From NCBI GenBank assembly GCA_003313425.1, contig NHZP01000024.1:806001-870000 (forward strand): a DNA stretch of 64,000 bases, written 5' to 3'. How positions within the stretch are numbered: the first letter of the stretch is position 1; the number at the start of each line of letters is the position of its first letter. Both the position numbers and the translations under genes were made by a program. The notes beneath the pieces are model-generated. The model was not told the origin of the DNA. It did not search any database and saw only the letters and a list, made by a program, of their open reading frames with translations. The stretch is from Pseudopyrenochaeta lycopersici. Taxonomy: Eukaryota; Ascomycota; Dothideomycetes; Pleosporales; Pseudopyrenochaetaceae. Shown in pieces: positions 33,757 through 45,159 of the stretch.

Positions 33757-34597
33757 CTACAGTGTCTCAAAAACGTTAGCCAAGTCCATCAACAGTTCTA
33801 TCAACTTTTCGGGCTGCGAAATCTGCGGAGAGTGGCAGCTATCAATATCTTTGATAATCCAATCTACACCAGTGCCGTCAATCATCATCTGCTGAACTGG
33901 CAGAGGGATCGCAGCATCCTTCAAGGTCCTGATGAAAGCCACGCGCCCTTTGTAGTCTTCATCTTTCCACGAAGCATGTGGGATTGGAGATGTCAAAGAC
34001 GTCATGCCGTGAGCCATTGCGGAGACTGCAACAACGTCCGCCAACTCGGAGTGTACATCTTGGTATAGTGGTGGAATACGGTCGTCGCAATAGAGAAGGT
34101 TCGCTGAAGCCTAAGTAAATGATGTTAATCATTTTACATTGTCCCAATCTGCTTTAAGAGGGGCGATTACTCACATCGGGCCTGATATGCGGGGGATACG
34201 CTCCGCCAAAAGTTGCTACAATATCCTTCCCATCACCACCTTGTGGCAAAAGCGCCGCGAGATAAATTTGTCCAATGATACCACTATTTTTACCTTGAGT
34301 TGCCCGCTCTATCTTCCCCAAACCCTTTGCAGCAGCGCTGCCAGGCGCACTACTGTAGGAGTGCATGAGAAGAATCACATCATGTTTTTCATAGTCAAGG
34401 ATAGGCAGGAGCATTTTCTTTCGAATATACTCCGCGTCGTCTTCAACTGAGATCCTGTCTGCGGCTCCGACGGAAGGTAGAAGCGCTGTAAAGACTGGAT
34501 AGCCTGCAAGCTGAAGGAGATGGCTTAGGTACCCGTAATGAGCAGGGTTCTGTGAAGCCCCTGGAACAATGACGAAGAAGGGACGTTTCTCCGCCAT
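33757..34597 (-). CDS. Alpha/beta hydrolase
   Basis: Two exons on the minus strand, 34175-34597 and 33757-34110, separated by a 64-bp intron (GTGAGT...CTTAG), encode 258 aa. It starts MAEKRPFFVIVPGASQNPAHYGYL, the strand-and-oxyanion start of the fold. The nucleophile region is LLMHSYSSAPGS (Ser in H-S-Y-S rather than the usual G-H-S-x-G). The second exon has the cap/C-terminal part ending in IDSCHSPQISQPEKL, with the catalytic His in SCHSP. This subgroup includes salicylate-ester-hydrolase-like and other small esterases; the substrate is not clear. The gene converges with the alcohol dehydrogenase, with 251 bp between the stops. Confidence 0.87.
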
Positions 34598-36249
34598 GGT
34601 ATTGAAAGAAATTGATATATTTGTAAAATAATAGGAAAAAAAGGAGTATTGAGTGAATTTTGAACTTGCTCGAGCACTGAACCTTCCAAAGCGGCGGCGT
34701 TGCCGTTTTTCTAGTAGGCGCCGTTGGAGTAGCACCTAGCGTGCGGCACAAGAGTCCCGATTATTATAAATCAACCTCAGACCTAGTCCTAGTTAAAACA
34801 TAGCCGGGTATAACGCATGGTTAGTGGGTCTGTGACCATTGTGCGAAAGAAGTTGGCAATCGAGAACTTTTTGGGGAAAAAGAGGGATTAGATGGTCTTA
34901 TGGACGACAGAGCAGGCGCCATGCACCGGCGATGAATCTAGTTCCGGAGATGGAGTCCCTATTGAAACTGATAGTCAATGATTTGCGCCCTGGGGGTAAG
35001 CCGTGCCTGAGGTTGCGAGGAACCAGAACCGTGGACTGTGGGGCATCTTCACTTCATTTTCCAATGAGCTCGGAACTGAGCAAAAACCCCTTGTTTGGCT
35101 ACAAGGATTCACCGCATGTACTTGCTTTTGGCGTGCATTATATGCTAATACCGCTTGCAGAATTACAGAGGTCTGCAGGGGTCATCTGCCAAGTCATGTA
35201 TGTCAGCTTTGGTGACATCATCTCACTTCCGTCGGATTAGCAAGTATTCAATCCCTCTGTACGAATACTGTCTGACGACAAGTTTAAGTTCTATAGTAGA
35301 GCGAGACTGGGTCCTCTTCTATTGCTCAAAGCAAACAAACCTACGCAGTACCCACAAATTTGTCCAGAGCATTTACTGGACACTACCCGTTCAACATTTC
35401 GTAGCCTTACGGCAATTGATAGTATTTAGCTGGCATTTCTCTATCCGCCTTACTGCACCAGAAGCGGACCGAAAGGTCGTTTAATGGCCGAGAAAGCCCT
35501 AGCCAACATGTATGGTTGCTGCATTCGTCTTGTTACGACAGCGAGACTGAGATATCGTGGTTCTTTATCTTTTTCTTTCACAAATAATTGCGCACTGGAC
35601 GTAATGCATTTCTGCATGAATTTCGTCTCACTCGATTGGAATGAAGTGGTGTGCGTCACAGTTTAAACTGTATTATTTGCATTTCTACTTTTCCAATCTA
35701 AGTGACCATTTTCCTCTCAACAGCGCATGAAGAACTTGGAATATTTAGCTGCTGTAGCATTGCAAGGTATGTCTGTTAATTTCAAGCAATATTCAGACCC
35801 CTGATCCAGTCCTCCTGTAATACTATTGATGAACTTTATGATCATGAACGCCGCGGCCATAATATGATTATATGCAAAGGATGTAGGACCAAAGAATAGG
35901 GATCGGTATTAATATAAGTCTGCTATCCTTCGAAATGGAGAGATCTCTAGATTTTCAAGATTTATCTACATTTCAATAGTGCAAGCCTAAGTCTTCTAAT
36001 GCAATCAATTAGTAAGCAGAATGAGACTTTTTTGACGGGATGGGATGCTTGCCGAGTGAGGCAAGGTGTGAATAAAGTAATGATTGAAACCTTTACGTAA
36101 AGAGAGAGGGCAGTTACAGAAGGAATGGTTCAAGACGTTAGATGGGCCCGACTTTGTTCACATATGTCTTGCAATGTGTATGACTTAGCAATTTCTAGTA
36201 ATAAAGCTATAGTAAAAATAAACTAGCTTTCACATAACTTGGGCACTTG
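34598..36249. other. Intergenic, AT-rich, no confident gene
   Basis: 1.65 kb. The frame 34839-35240 (+), 133 codons, has no recognisable content. AT-rich from about 35650 onward. Confidence 0.45.
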
Positions 36250-36251
36250 TA

Positions 36252-36687
36252 CGGAGGTGCCTTTCAAAAGTTCTTGCTGGAATTGTGCAAGGCAGAAGCA
36301 ACGCTAAGACTTTTTATGCTAACTACTGTGTTGGCGGGCAGCAGGCAGGAGGAACTACGTTGATTCCTATCAAATGAGACACAAGGGAACTATATACCCT
36401 GTGGATGCTTATATAACAGAGCACGTGAGGAGCTAACCGTGTTGGCTAACATACTGCATGCCGCGTTAGGAGTCTGTATAACAGTAACAACAAAAGTCCT
36501 TTTTTATTACTCTATTATATTCGCCTCACTCTAATAAATAAGAGGATCTAATTTTTAGAATTTTATTATTTTCTGTTAACCTAAAATAAGCGGGCAAAGT
36601 ATATATTCCTGCCTTACTTTAATGTTCCTAAACTTAGCAGAAAAAGCCACATCTTGGCTGAGCAAGAACTTTTGAAAGGCACCTCCG
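36252..36687. mobile_element. 436-bp MITE with 27-bp perfect terminal inverted repeats
   Basis: The segments 36252-36278 and 36661-36687 are exact reverse complements (starting CGGAGGTGCC and ending GGCACCTCCG). The element is flanked on both sides by TA (36250-36251 and 36688-36689), the target duplication of Tc1/mariner/pogo-type transposition. The interior is AT-rich with no open frame of note. It is a non-autonomous element; the source transposon is not in this window. Confidence 0.85.
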
Positions 36688-36689
36688 TA

Positions 36690-37360
36690 GCTCTATGGTA
36701 ATCTATTATACTTAAATAAAGCGACTTTTCTAAACCAGTAACTTTTGTTACGAAAGTATAGCTCCAATAAAAACCTAAGATGCAAACAAGTCGATCACAA
36801 TATCAAAGAAGCAGTGTGTACTTAAAGCTAGGGCTCATCTATGATTAAGTCAAGTAATATTCTGCAGCTACTACTGAAATTCTTAACTAATAGAAGTAAC
36901 CTAGAATAAAGTATAGGATTATTCGTCTGTACTTGGAGCGAATAGCAAACAGTAGAGAATTCTAACGATTGAGCAGTAAATGTGTAGAAATTGTTAATCA
37001 TTGCTAGGCTATCTTTAAGCGACCAAATTAACCTACCGCTGTAGTCCTTCATATCTGAGCTGATGGAGGGATGTAGTATCAATAGGAGGAAGTGAGTAAT
37101 GTGAAGGAAAGGCAGATTGGGACGGAATTTCTCCCCTTTGAAACACTGCGCCTCTTGGCGGCGACGCTCGGGCCGATTTCTCCGCACATATATGTGCGCC
37201 TGACTCTTACTTCGGAATAGTCGTCAATGTCGGAGTAAACATTGGATTTCTTTAAAACTCCGAGTCCGTAGACTTTCTTATTTCCTCATCCTGCACACTA
37301 AGTCGTCAAGCAAATACAGACTATTCTTTCCTTATCACTTATCTTCCTCTTTAGCAAACA
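36690..37360. other. Intergenic region upstream of MFS gene
   Basis: 671 bp between the MITE and the start codon of the next gene. It is AT-rich, then C/T-rich over the last 100 bp. No gene seen. Confidence 0.5.
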
Positions 37361-38785
37361 ATGGCGCCCAATCCATCACACTTCGAGCTCGGAGTTCTTC
37401 CCACCGCTCCCACAACGCCGAACGAACAATCTCCTAACGCATCCAACGATGTATTGGAACCGATCTCGCAGCCTGAAGAAAATATTCGCGACCAAGAGTT
37501 CTTCCTTCCACCCGTCGACCGAGGAAGGGATGCATGGCTTTTCTTGCTTGCCGCGTTTGTGATTGAGGTGCTAGTATGGGGTTTGTTGCCCATAACATCT
37601 CGCAAAGCCCTTTATCCTATACTCAACTAATGTTGGACAGGCTTTCCATCAGCCTATGGTATCTTCCAGGACTACTACAGCTCCCACGCTCCCTTTGCCG
37701 GCTCCCGTAACATCGCCGTGATCGGTACTTGCGCAATGGGTCTTATGTACCTCTCCGCACCCCTCATCTTCGGCTTCCTCCAATGCTTCCCGAATTTCAG
37801 ACGCCCCGCTCTCATGGTTGGGTTAATCATCATGAGTCTCGCTCTCGGACTCAGTTCTCTCAGCCAAACCGTTCCCCACCTCATCGTTTCCCAAGGCATC
37901 TTGTACGCCATCGGTGGCTCACTCGCCTATTCCCCCACTATTCAGTTCATGGACGAATGGTTCGTCAAACGCAAAGGCCTCGCCTTCGGCATAATGTGGG
38001 CTGGGACGGGTCTTGGAGGCGTCCTAATCCCTCTCCTTCTCCAGTTCCTTCTAAACAAATACGGTTTCCGTACGACACTCCGCGTCTGGTCGGTGATCCT
38101 GTTCGTTTCGGCCGCACCTCTGGCCCTGTACCTACGTCCACGTCTTCCTGTCACGCAGTCCTCTCGAACGCGTCGGTATGACTTCTCATTTATGAAAAGC
38201 GGCGCTTTCATCCTCCTCCAAGCCGGCAATATGCTAGAAGGAATCGGCTACTTCGTCCCATCGCTCTACCTCCCTACGCTCGCCAAAACAATCGGGGCAA
38301 GCAACACCATCTCCGCCCTCACTCTGACCCTGTTTAATGTTGCCTCAGTCTTCGGCTGCATAATCATGGGCTCCATCATCGACCGCTGGCATGTCACAAC
38401 CTGTATTCTTGTCTCCACACTTGGATCCACGCTCTCAATATTCTTAATATGGGGGTTCTCTGGATCTTTAGCCCCATTATTAGTGTTTTGTATCATGTAT
38501 GGACTGTTCGCGGGGAGTTTCTCAAGCACATATACGGGGATTATGATGATGGTGCAGAGGCGGAATCGGAGCGCGGATTCGATGATGGTATATGCGGTGC
38601 TGACAGCGGGGAGGGGCGTTGGGAATGTAGCGTGTGGGCCACTAAGTGAGGCGATGATGAAATTAGGTGGTGTCGGGAACAGGTGGTTATATGGGACAGA
38701 GTATGGGAGTTTAGTGGTCTTAACGGGTGTTAGTGCGGCACTAGGGGGAATAAGTGTGGCAGGGAGAGGGTTGGGTTGGATTTAG
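37361..38785 (+). CDS. MFS transporter, monocarboxylate-porter type
   Basis: Two exons, 37361-37580 and 37641-38785, joined across a 60-bp intron (GTTTGT...GACAG) that forms GFPSAYGIFQDYY, give 454 aa. The N-terminal 50 residues are a soluble Pro/Ser/Glu-rich tail, then RGRDAWLFLLAAFVIEVLVWG is TM1. The GFPSAYGIFQDYY motif, EWFVKRKGLAFGIMWAG and IGYFVPSLYLPTLA are typical of fungal monocarboxylate-transporter-like MFS proteins (MCH type). It should be a plasma-membrane carrier; the substrate is unknown. Third codon positions are C-rich until about 38430 and then become G/A/T-rich to the stop, an abrupt change within one gene. Confidence 0.87.
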
Positions 38786-41700
38786 AGTAGACAATAGGGG
38801 AAAGATACGGAGGCACAAGAAGTATAAGAATGATAAAAGGTATAATGATACACTGTGTCTTGAAATTGTACTACTGGAATTAATTGAGGTTGCCCCAGGA
38901 GCAAGAATTAAGCTGGCTGCCTGGAGCAAAGGTTAGCCGGCAGTGTGAAGGTTTAAGAGCATCGGCGAATGCTTGAAGTAGACTATATCAACTAGTGTTG
39001 CTGAAGCATTTAATAGTGTAGAACATATTATGCGTGACGTAAATAATGGATGGCACTCATCCCTAGAGGCAAACGCTCTATTTTAGGAAGGTCGCATACC
39101 TAGATCGTTTAGATCTTAATTAAAAGGGTCTAGTAAGCTGAACAGATTTGATAGTACTCTTCTTATATATTAAGAACTAAATACGCAACCTGAAGAGATT
39201 TACAATTGTCCTAAATATCTATATTTAAGTTTTTCTTTTCATATAGATAGACTTAAAAGTACTAAACTTATCGTGTAATACAAGAAATATATTAAAAAGT
39301 TCTTCACTTACAAGAAATTAAATCTACCTCATTACAGAGTTCATATAGGTTAGGTAAAGTAGATTTTATACTCTACTTGGTTATTTATCAATATGCGAAG
39401 ATATTATAAGCTAGTGCAGGGAACTAGACTTATAAGACTGTAAAGTTAGGTCTTAGTCTCTTAGAGAGAGAGTAAGGTACTAGAGGGATAAGGATTTAAT
39501 ACTAAGATAGTAGAAGGGCGCTTCTATAAAGAGTACTAAGGGTTAAGAATAATTAGTATTACTATTACTATGAGTGGAACTTTCTCTGCAGCTGCAGCGT
39601 GCGGTAAGTCATCGTGTGAGAGGTAGGTATCTGTATTCGTGGTAACTATTTTCTGTCTTTCTACGTACGGGGGATAAGGGTTCTTATATAGGGGATACGG
39701 AGCTTTGGCCTTCGTGCCTAAAGCTCTGTTGTCATGTGTTAGCGCGCGACAACTCAACGTCGCGCGTAGCAACCTCATGTATCGCGTACGGACAATTACT
39801 ATAGTATAGAGTATGTTAAAGAGAGGTTAAATATAATAAGCTCTAAAGGTTTATTACTGTAATCTATATATACCTTTGTTCTAATAATTCTTAATAAATC
39901 TAAAGCCTAAGATGTTTAGGATATTATAGGATTTATAGGAGATATATACTAATCCTATAGAGTCCTATAGGGGCTGTTTCTAAGGTTTCCAGGACATTAG
40001 GCCTAATTATGGTAACTCGTGCGTTATACTTCTAGGCTCTAAGCGAGGCTTCTTAAGTGTCTATCCTTCTGTTCTCTAGATCATAACAAAATAGTGCTAC
40101 CAAATTAGTGTCAGGACACAGGTCTGCTCCCACTGTGCCAAACAGCCAAAAAGGTAACAATGTCCTGCTATCTGCAGATCACGCTGAACAGAATAGCACT
40201 TAACGTCGTACTGGTGACCAGCCAGCGGCTACCCTAGCTCTCCGCCTTGTAGCCTGACAATTAGGGTAGAAATTAGTACAGCTTATAGTAAGGTTAAAGA
40301 TTGTATACTGTCTTATAAAACTATATTATATATATTTCTTTAAAGATTCAAGGTCTAGTTTAATAAGCTTTTTTAATCGATCTATACAGCTACACATGTC
40401 TCAAATGCCTTACTCCGCCTAAGCCTGGAAATTTAAAATAATAAATCACGGTGCTAAGTTAATCTGGTAACGCTACTAGATGTATCAAAATAGCCTAGGC
40501 TTGTAGACGTGGTCTATGCGTGCCTGGACAGCCGATTATACAATAGCTGTGCTTGAAGCTGGCTTTGCTTATGATTGCAGGATAGCTGCTTCCGAGTGCG
40601 ATACCTAATTCTACTTGGAAACCCTTTCCCTGGGTTGCGCCTAGCTTCCACGCTAGAATTTGATAGTGTTTTAGAAAGAGTATATAATAATCACAGCCTA
40701 TTCATAGAGAGTAGTTTTCTATTTTTAACTCTGCTCTTAGGAATGCGAACTGCGAGAAAGCAAATCTAAAACAAATAGAACCCTTATTATAAACACAAAA
40801 GACTTCTAGGAAATCTATTAAAAGCACGGGGATAAACTACCCTCTATCTAAAAAATATTAAATTAGTAAGCCAAATGCTCAGGCGGACCGTTATAAATCT
40901 TAGGTAAACATGCACCCTCCTGTGGAGGCTCAAAATTTAAGTTCTGCTCCCCTTCAAAAATAATGCTTTTCAACTGGAGCTTTCCCAATCAGATGAAGCC
41001 TGCTGGGATGCCAACAAGGCTGAGAATGCCATCAACAGCTTATGGCATCCCGCCATTTTAGCCTTAGGTACCCGCCATACAGGTACTGTTCTTTTGATTC
41101 GGTGACCTAATGTCCATTTTGGAATATTTGTTCATTTAAGGACTTGGGTTTGGAATGTCATGCTGGGTTAGACATATTCTCGTCCTCTGTTGGATACCTG
41201 AATTTTCTCCTTGAATCAGACTTAAAATATTAGTCGAGTACATTCTCGTTGGTGATGATAATGCTGTTTCCAGACTGTATTTACCTAAACGCTCGAAACA
41301 GAGGTTTCTCGCGCATGAACTCAGCCCAACTTGGAACGGGATTTCGGGAGAGATAAACAGTGCTTCCTAAATGATTTTGACTGCGCTACTAGTCGTACGA
41401 ACCACGCTAGCATTAAGCGCCGTATATACTATGAATGACGACAATTGAACTATGTTGTCCAATTACAGTGCTTATTTTCAACTTTGGAGCTGAAGAATGT
41501 ATGTTTTAGGTGGCTCTAATTCATGTGATACCATTCTTTTGTACGTTCTTTTGCAGTCTCTAGGGCAGATGACATTACCTGGTCTCGCACTGGATCACTT
41601 CGAGGCCGATCAGTAGTTACAGCGTACAGATGAGCTCAACGATACTTACCTATAGCAATAGTAGCAAGATAAAGTAATAAAAAGAGCAATTTTAAGAAGT

Positions 41701-43011
41701 AGGCATCCAAACAGTGTCTATAGACTTCATTTTCCTTCTTTGCTTAAGCTATACTTTGCGTTTTAATTACCCTATTCAATTGTTACTCCGTACAAGGGAG
41801 GTGCTAAGAGGGGCAAGTAATAAGATGCTATTGCAAGCCTCCTTTTATAGAAATCTTGTATTTAAAGTAGTTTGATTGTTTATTGATAGCCTAAACGTCA
41901 GTGTTGAATTGTAGAACCATTTCACGTACGACCTAGAATTAATAATGTAAACAACCAGTGTCAGGAAATGCTACGAGCACGTATTCGCAGGCTTTCAAGG
42001 GTCCGTGGATTCGTAACTAAGTACGTTGTCTAGTTTTGTAAGGAGGAAAGTAGGAACAGGAGTTTCGACAGGTATATTAGACGGTTGGCTTGTGCGCTTA
42101 GGCTGCCCTAGCACTCTTGCTCTTAGGCGCTATTAATAACGCTAATAGTTCGCTTGGAAGGGCAGAGTCTTGTGGCGTTATTAAGGCGACAGATAAAAAA
42201 GCTTAACATGTGTCTACCTTCGCGGACATCATGATAGGGACTACATGTCTTATAGGGATGCTAATCAGGTGTGATTCTGCTAACAAGCCAAGATTGGGCT
42301 GATCTTAACTATCGCTATCACTACCTCCTACGTCGAGAATAACGCCGCCACAGGTATGCCAATTCGAAAGTTGAGCCTTTAACGATGGAAGCGATATTAC
42401 TTACATTACTCCACACGCATAAGGGATTCCGGTTAATGAAAGTATTGTCTATCTGTGTCTCGCTTCTAAAATTGTCGCAAAAGAAAATCTTAAAAACCTC
42501 TAACATCATGTAATGCTTCACTGCAACTTTTACGGAAGTGCCGGATCCTAGGGTCATTTATGCATAATGTACCCGTGTTCAAGCCTTTGGGGTCCGCTTT
42601 GTTATTTAAACTATGCTAAATTAAGCTTCCGAGGCTTGCTACTAATGTAGCGCTAATCTGTTTTGATTTCCACAACATTACAATCAATATTATTCTCGTA
42701 AGTTCACACTCAATTTTCTAAAGCCTTATCCTATACAAGGTTAGGTACTTTCACTATGGCTGGCTGACTAGCTAAAAGCCAGAAAACTCACTCGGTTCCG
42801 TTTAGACGCGTATCTAGTGCCGAAAAGAGACTCATTTGGCGAAAACACAGTCCAAACTACCCATACGATACTAATGCAAATACATACGGGCTTATTTAGT
42901 CCGCGTATAAAGTCCCAACTCTTTCCCTCTGGTCTTTAATTTCATTTTTCAAGCTAGTTATCGCTTTTCTGTCTGAGTCCGTGTTCTTTCGGCTTATCAT
43001 TGTTTGCTAAT
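38786..43011. other. AT-rich, RIP-affected intergenic island
   Basis: 4.2 kb without intact genes, very AT-rich from 39000 to 40080, with many TA steps and stops in all frames. GC-richer fragments at about 39590-39790 (a promoter-like TATATAAG on the minus strand) and 40100-40280 look like repeat remnants. 42560-43011 should include the promoter of the chitin-binding protein gene. Confidence 0.55.
40120..40275. repeat. Dispersed repeat segment, copy 1
   Basis: This stretch matches 63516-63668 in the same orientation, sharing AGGTCTGCTCCCACTG, AAAAAGGTAACAATG and CTGCTATCTGC with mainly transition differences. It is a fragment of an unidentified RIP-mutated repeat. Confidence 0.65.
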
Positions 43012-43708
43012 ATGCACTTTTTACTCGTTTGGGTCCTTATGACCTGTCTCGATTTAGCAGCGACTTCCTCCACGCTTGTTGTTTCAACTGATGCCCGATG
43101 TGGTTATGAGTATGAAGCTTCGCCGAACGGCAAGACTTGCCGAGGTTCAAAGTATGGAAACTGCTGTAGTAGGTATTCTTACTGGTATGGTTTAGCTATC
43201 CTGTGTATATAATATTGTACTTACGGCTTGAAGTGGAAGCACACAGGATGACTGTGGTGATGGCTGTCAACCACGGTTCGGGGATTGCAGTGCGATTTCC
43301 CGGAGCGTTTCGCCCAGCACATCCTCTTCAAGGCTACCATCAAAGGCCTCGTCTTTATCCAAGGTCTCCATTTTGTCCTCGCTCATGTCAAAGACAACGT
43401 CTTCACATTCTTTCGCGACTGTCACATCAACGCCTACACTTACCCTCAGCACCATGTCTACGGGTCTAATCGCTTCGCCTGCAGCACCCTCTTTATCGAC
43501 TATGGTCCCTGCGCAGTGCGTATTCAGAGGCAACTCTTGCGTCCCTGGAGATATCTGCTGCGCTGGCAGTTGTGTAGTTCCGGCTTTTGGGGGCGGTAGA
43601 ATCTGTTGCAGCGCAGCGGGCGCTTCTTGCAATATCAGGGCTGGGGGAACTTGTTGCAGCGGCGTCTGTAGAAGCGTTGGTAACAGTCCTGCAGGAACAT
43701 GTTTTTAG
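43012..43708 (+). CDS. Secreted chitin-binding (CBM18-like) protein with two cystine-knot-like modules
   Basis: Two exons, 43012-43184 and 43234-43708, around a 49-bp intron encode 215 aa. A signal peptide (FLLVWVLMTCLDLAA) is followed by a hevein-like chitin-binding module, residues 30-76, with eight Cys: RCGYEYEASPNGKTC, GNCCSRYSYC, DDCGDGCQPRFGDC. The splice site lies inside the SYC motif. A Ser/Thr-rich linker of about 80 residues leads to a C-terminal part with 12 Cys, readable as two modules of pattern C-x6-C-x5/7-CC-x3-C-x10-C (CVFRGNSCVPGDICCAGSC and SCNIRAGGTCCSGVC). Such architecture suits an apoplastic, chitin-binding effector. The gene lies in the RIP island but is itself intact; a transposon begins 79 bp after its stop. 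Confidence 0.82.
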
Positions 43709-44928
43709 GTTTTAGAATATGGCACGTTGGCTTTTGATATTTGTCCGCTCTTGACGTTTTGTCCCCGCACTAGTTACAATTTTACTAACGTGAGCGGCAA
43801 GCGAAACGCCCAGGTAAGCGAAACGCCCACCCCACCAAGCTTTACAACTTTGCACGTTAACAACTTAATGCTACAAAAAGCTACTACAGATTATAGTAGC
43901 TTAAATTAATCCTCTACTTCTACTATATCTTTCTTACACGTACGCTTATTATGTCCTGCCCCTCTATAAGTTTTATAGCGTTAGATACCTCTTATACTAG
44001 CACCTGTTTAAGCCCTCTCTGCACGCCTCTCCACCTTAAGTTAAGCATTAACGTCCCTCTAAGTAATTAAGTCCTCTCCCTCCTCCTTTAATAGGGTCCC
44101 TCCCTACTAGATCTACTTTTTCTTATGCTTTTTCTGCTTAGAAGTAGCTCTATTTACCTGCTTAAGACTAGCTACTCTAGCTTCTAGTAACGTATATAAG
44201 TATACCTTTAATATTAATCTCTTTTTAACTTATAATACTATCTTAATAATAGAATTAGGAGAGGAACTCTTATAGTTATAAATCCTCTTTATAATTAGTG
44301 TTGTTTAAGCCTCTATCTCCTAGGCGTTACTAGGTGTTTTAGGGTGCTAGGGGGTGGGCCCTAGTAGAGGTAGTATCAGCGTGCGAGGCTTCACCTTAAG
44401 CTTTAATAGCACTACCTCTAGGCTGTGTAGGACTAGGCTAGTTACTTAGAAGCTAGATAGAATATTCTACTATAAGAACAAGGTCTTAAATACCTCCTTA
44501 AAGGAAGCTAGGAATGCTTTTTTATTAATATAGGTAATGTAACTGTCTACTAAAACCCTAATCTCTTACTAGTATGCCTGCTTTAATAGCGTAAAGCAGC
44601 CTATATTAAGCGGCTGCAGGATATAGGATAAATAGGAAGGCATATAGAGGGTAATTATCTTATTCTTCTTATATAGATCCTAGAAGGTAAGTAAATTATA
44701 GCTCTCGTAGCTATTAATTACTAGTAGCTAGTAACTGCCTTCTGTCTAAGCTGCTGTATACTAGATAAAGTGCTGTAGCTAGGCTAGACTAAGTTTATTA
44801 TTAGTCTAGCTGTTCTTACTAAGGCCTATACGCTAGCCCTTAGATAGATTAGGTAACTGAGACTTATTATAGTTCTTAGCTTTAAAGATAATAAAGGGTA
44901 GAATTGTCCAGCCTATAGCGTTAATACT

Positions 44929-45159
44929 TGTAACAAAGTATCGTGAATCTGAATCTTAGTGTTGCAGCATGGTTGCGCTAGACCTTTTTAAGGGCTAGCG
45001 CGCACCGCAACAGACCTGCTTAAAACCTACGCTAGCTGCGCGGAGCAGGGACGACAAGTATTATTCTCTCCTATAGCTAAGTAACAGTAATATAGAACTA
45101 TCCCTTTACTATTATCTGTAGTGTAAAGCAAGTACTATTACCTAAAACTATATGTTACA
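44929..45159 (+). repeat. 5' LTR of the Gypsy element
   Basis: 231 bp, TGTAACAAAG...TATGTTACA. Compared with the 3' LTR, its outer (left) half keeps the ancestral C/G bases while its inner (right) half carries the T/A forms. Confidence 0.95.

Noticed and set aside
34839..35240. 133-codon plus-strand frame
   Set aside because: No family recognised and overlapping alternative frames are equally open.
41005..41051. 9-bp inverted repeat (GGGATGCCA/TGGCATCCC)
   Set aside because: Short arms with a 29-base loop; such pairs are expected by chance in this much sequence and no duplication flanks it.
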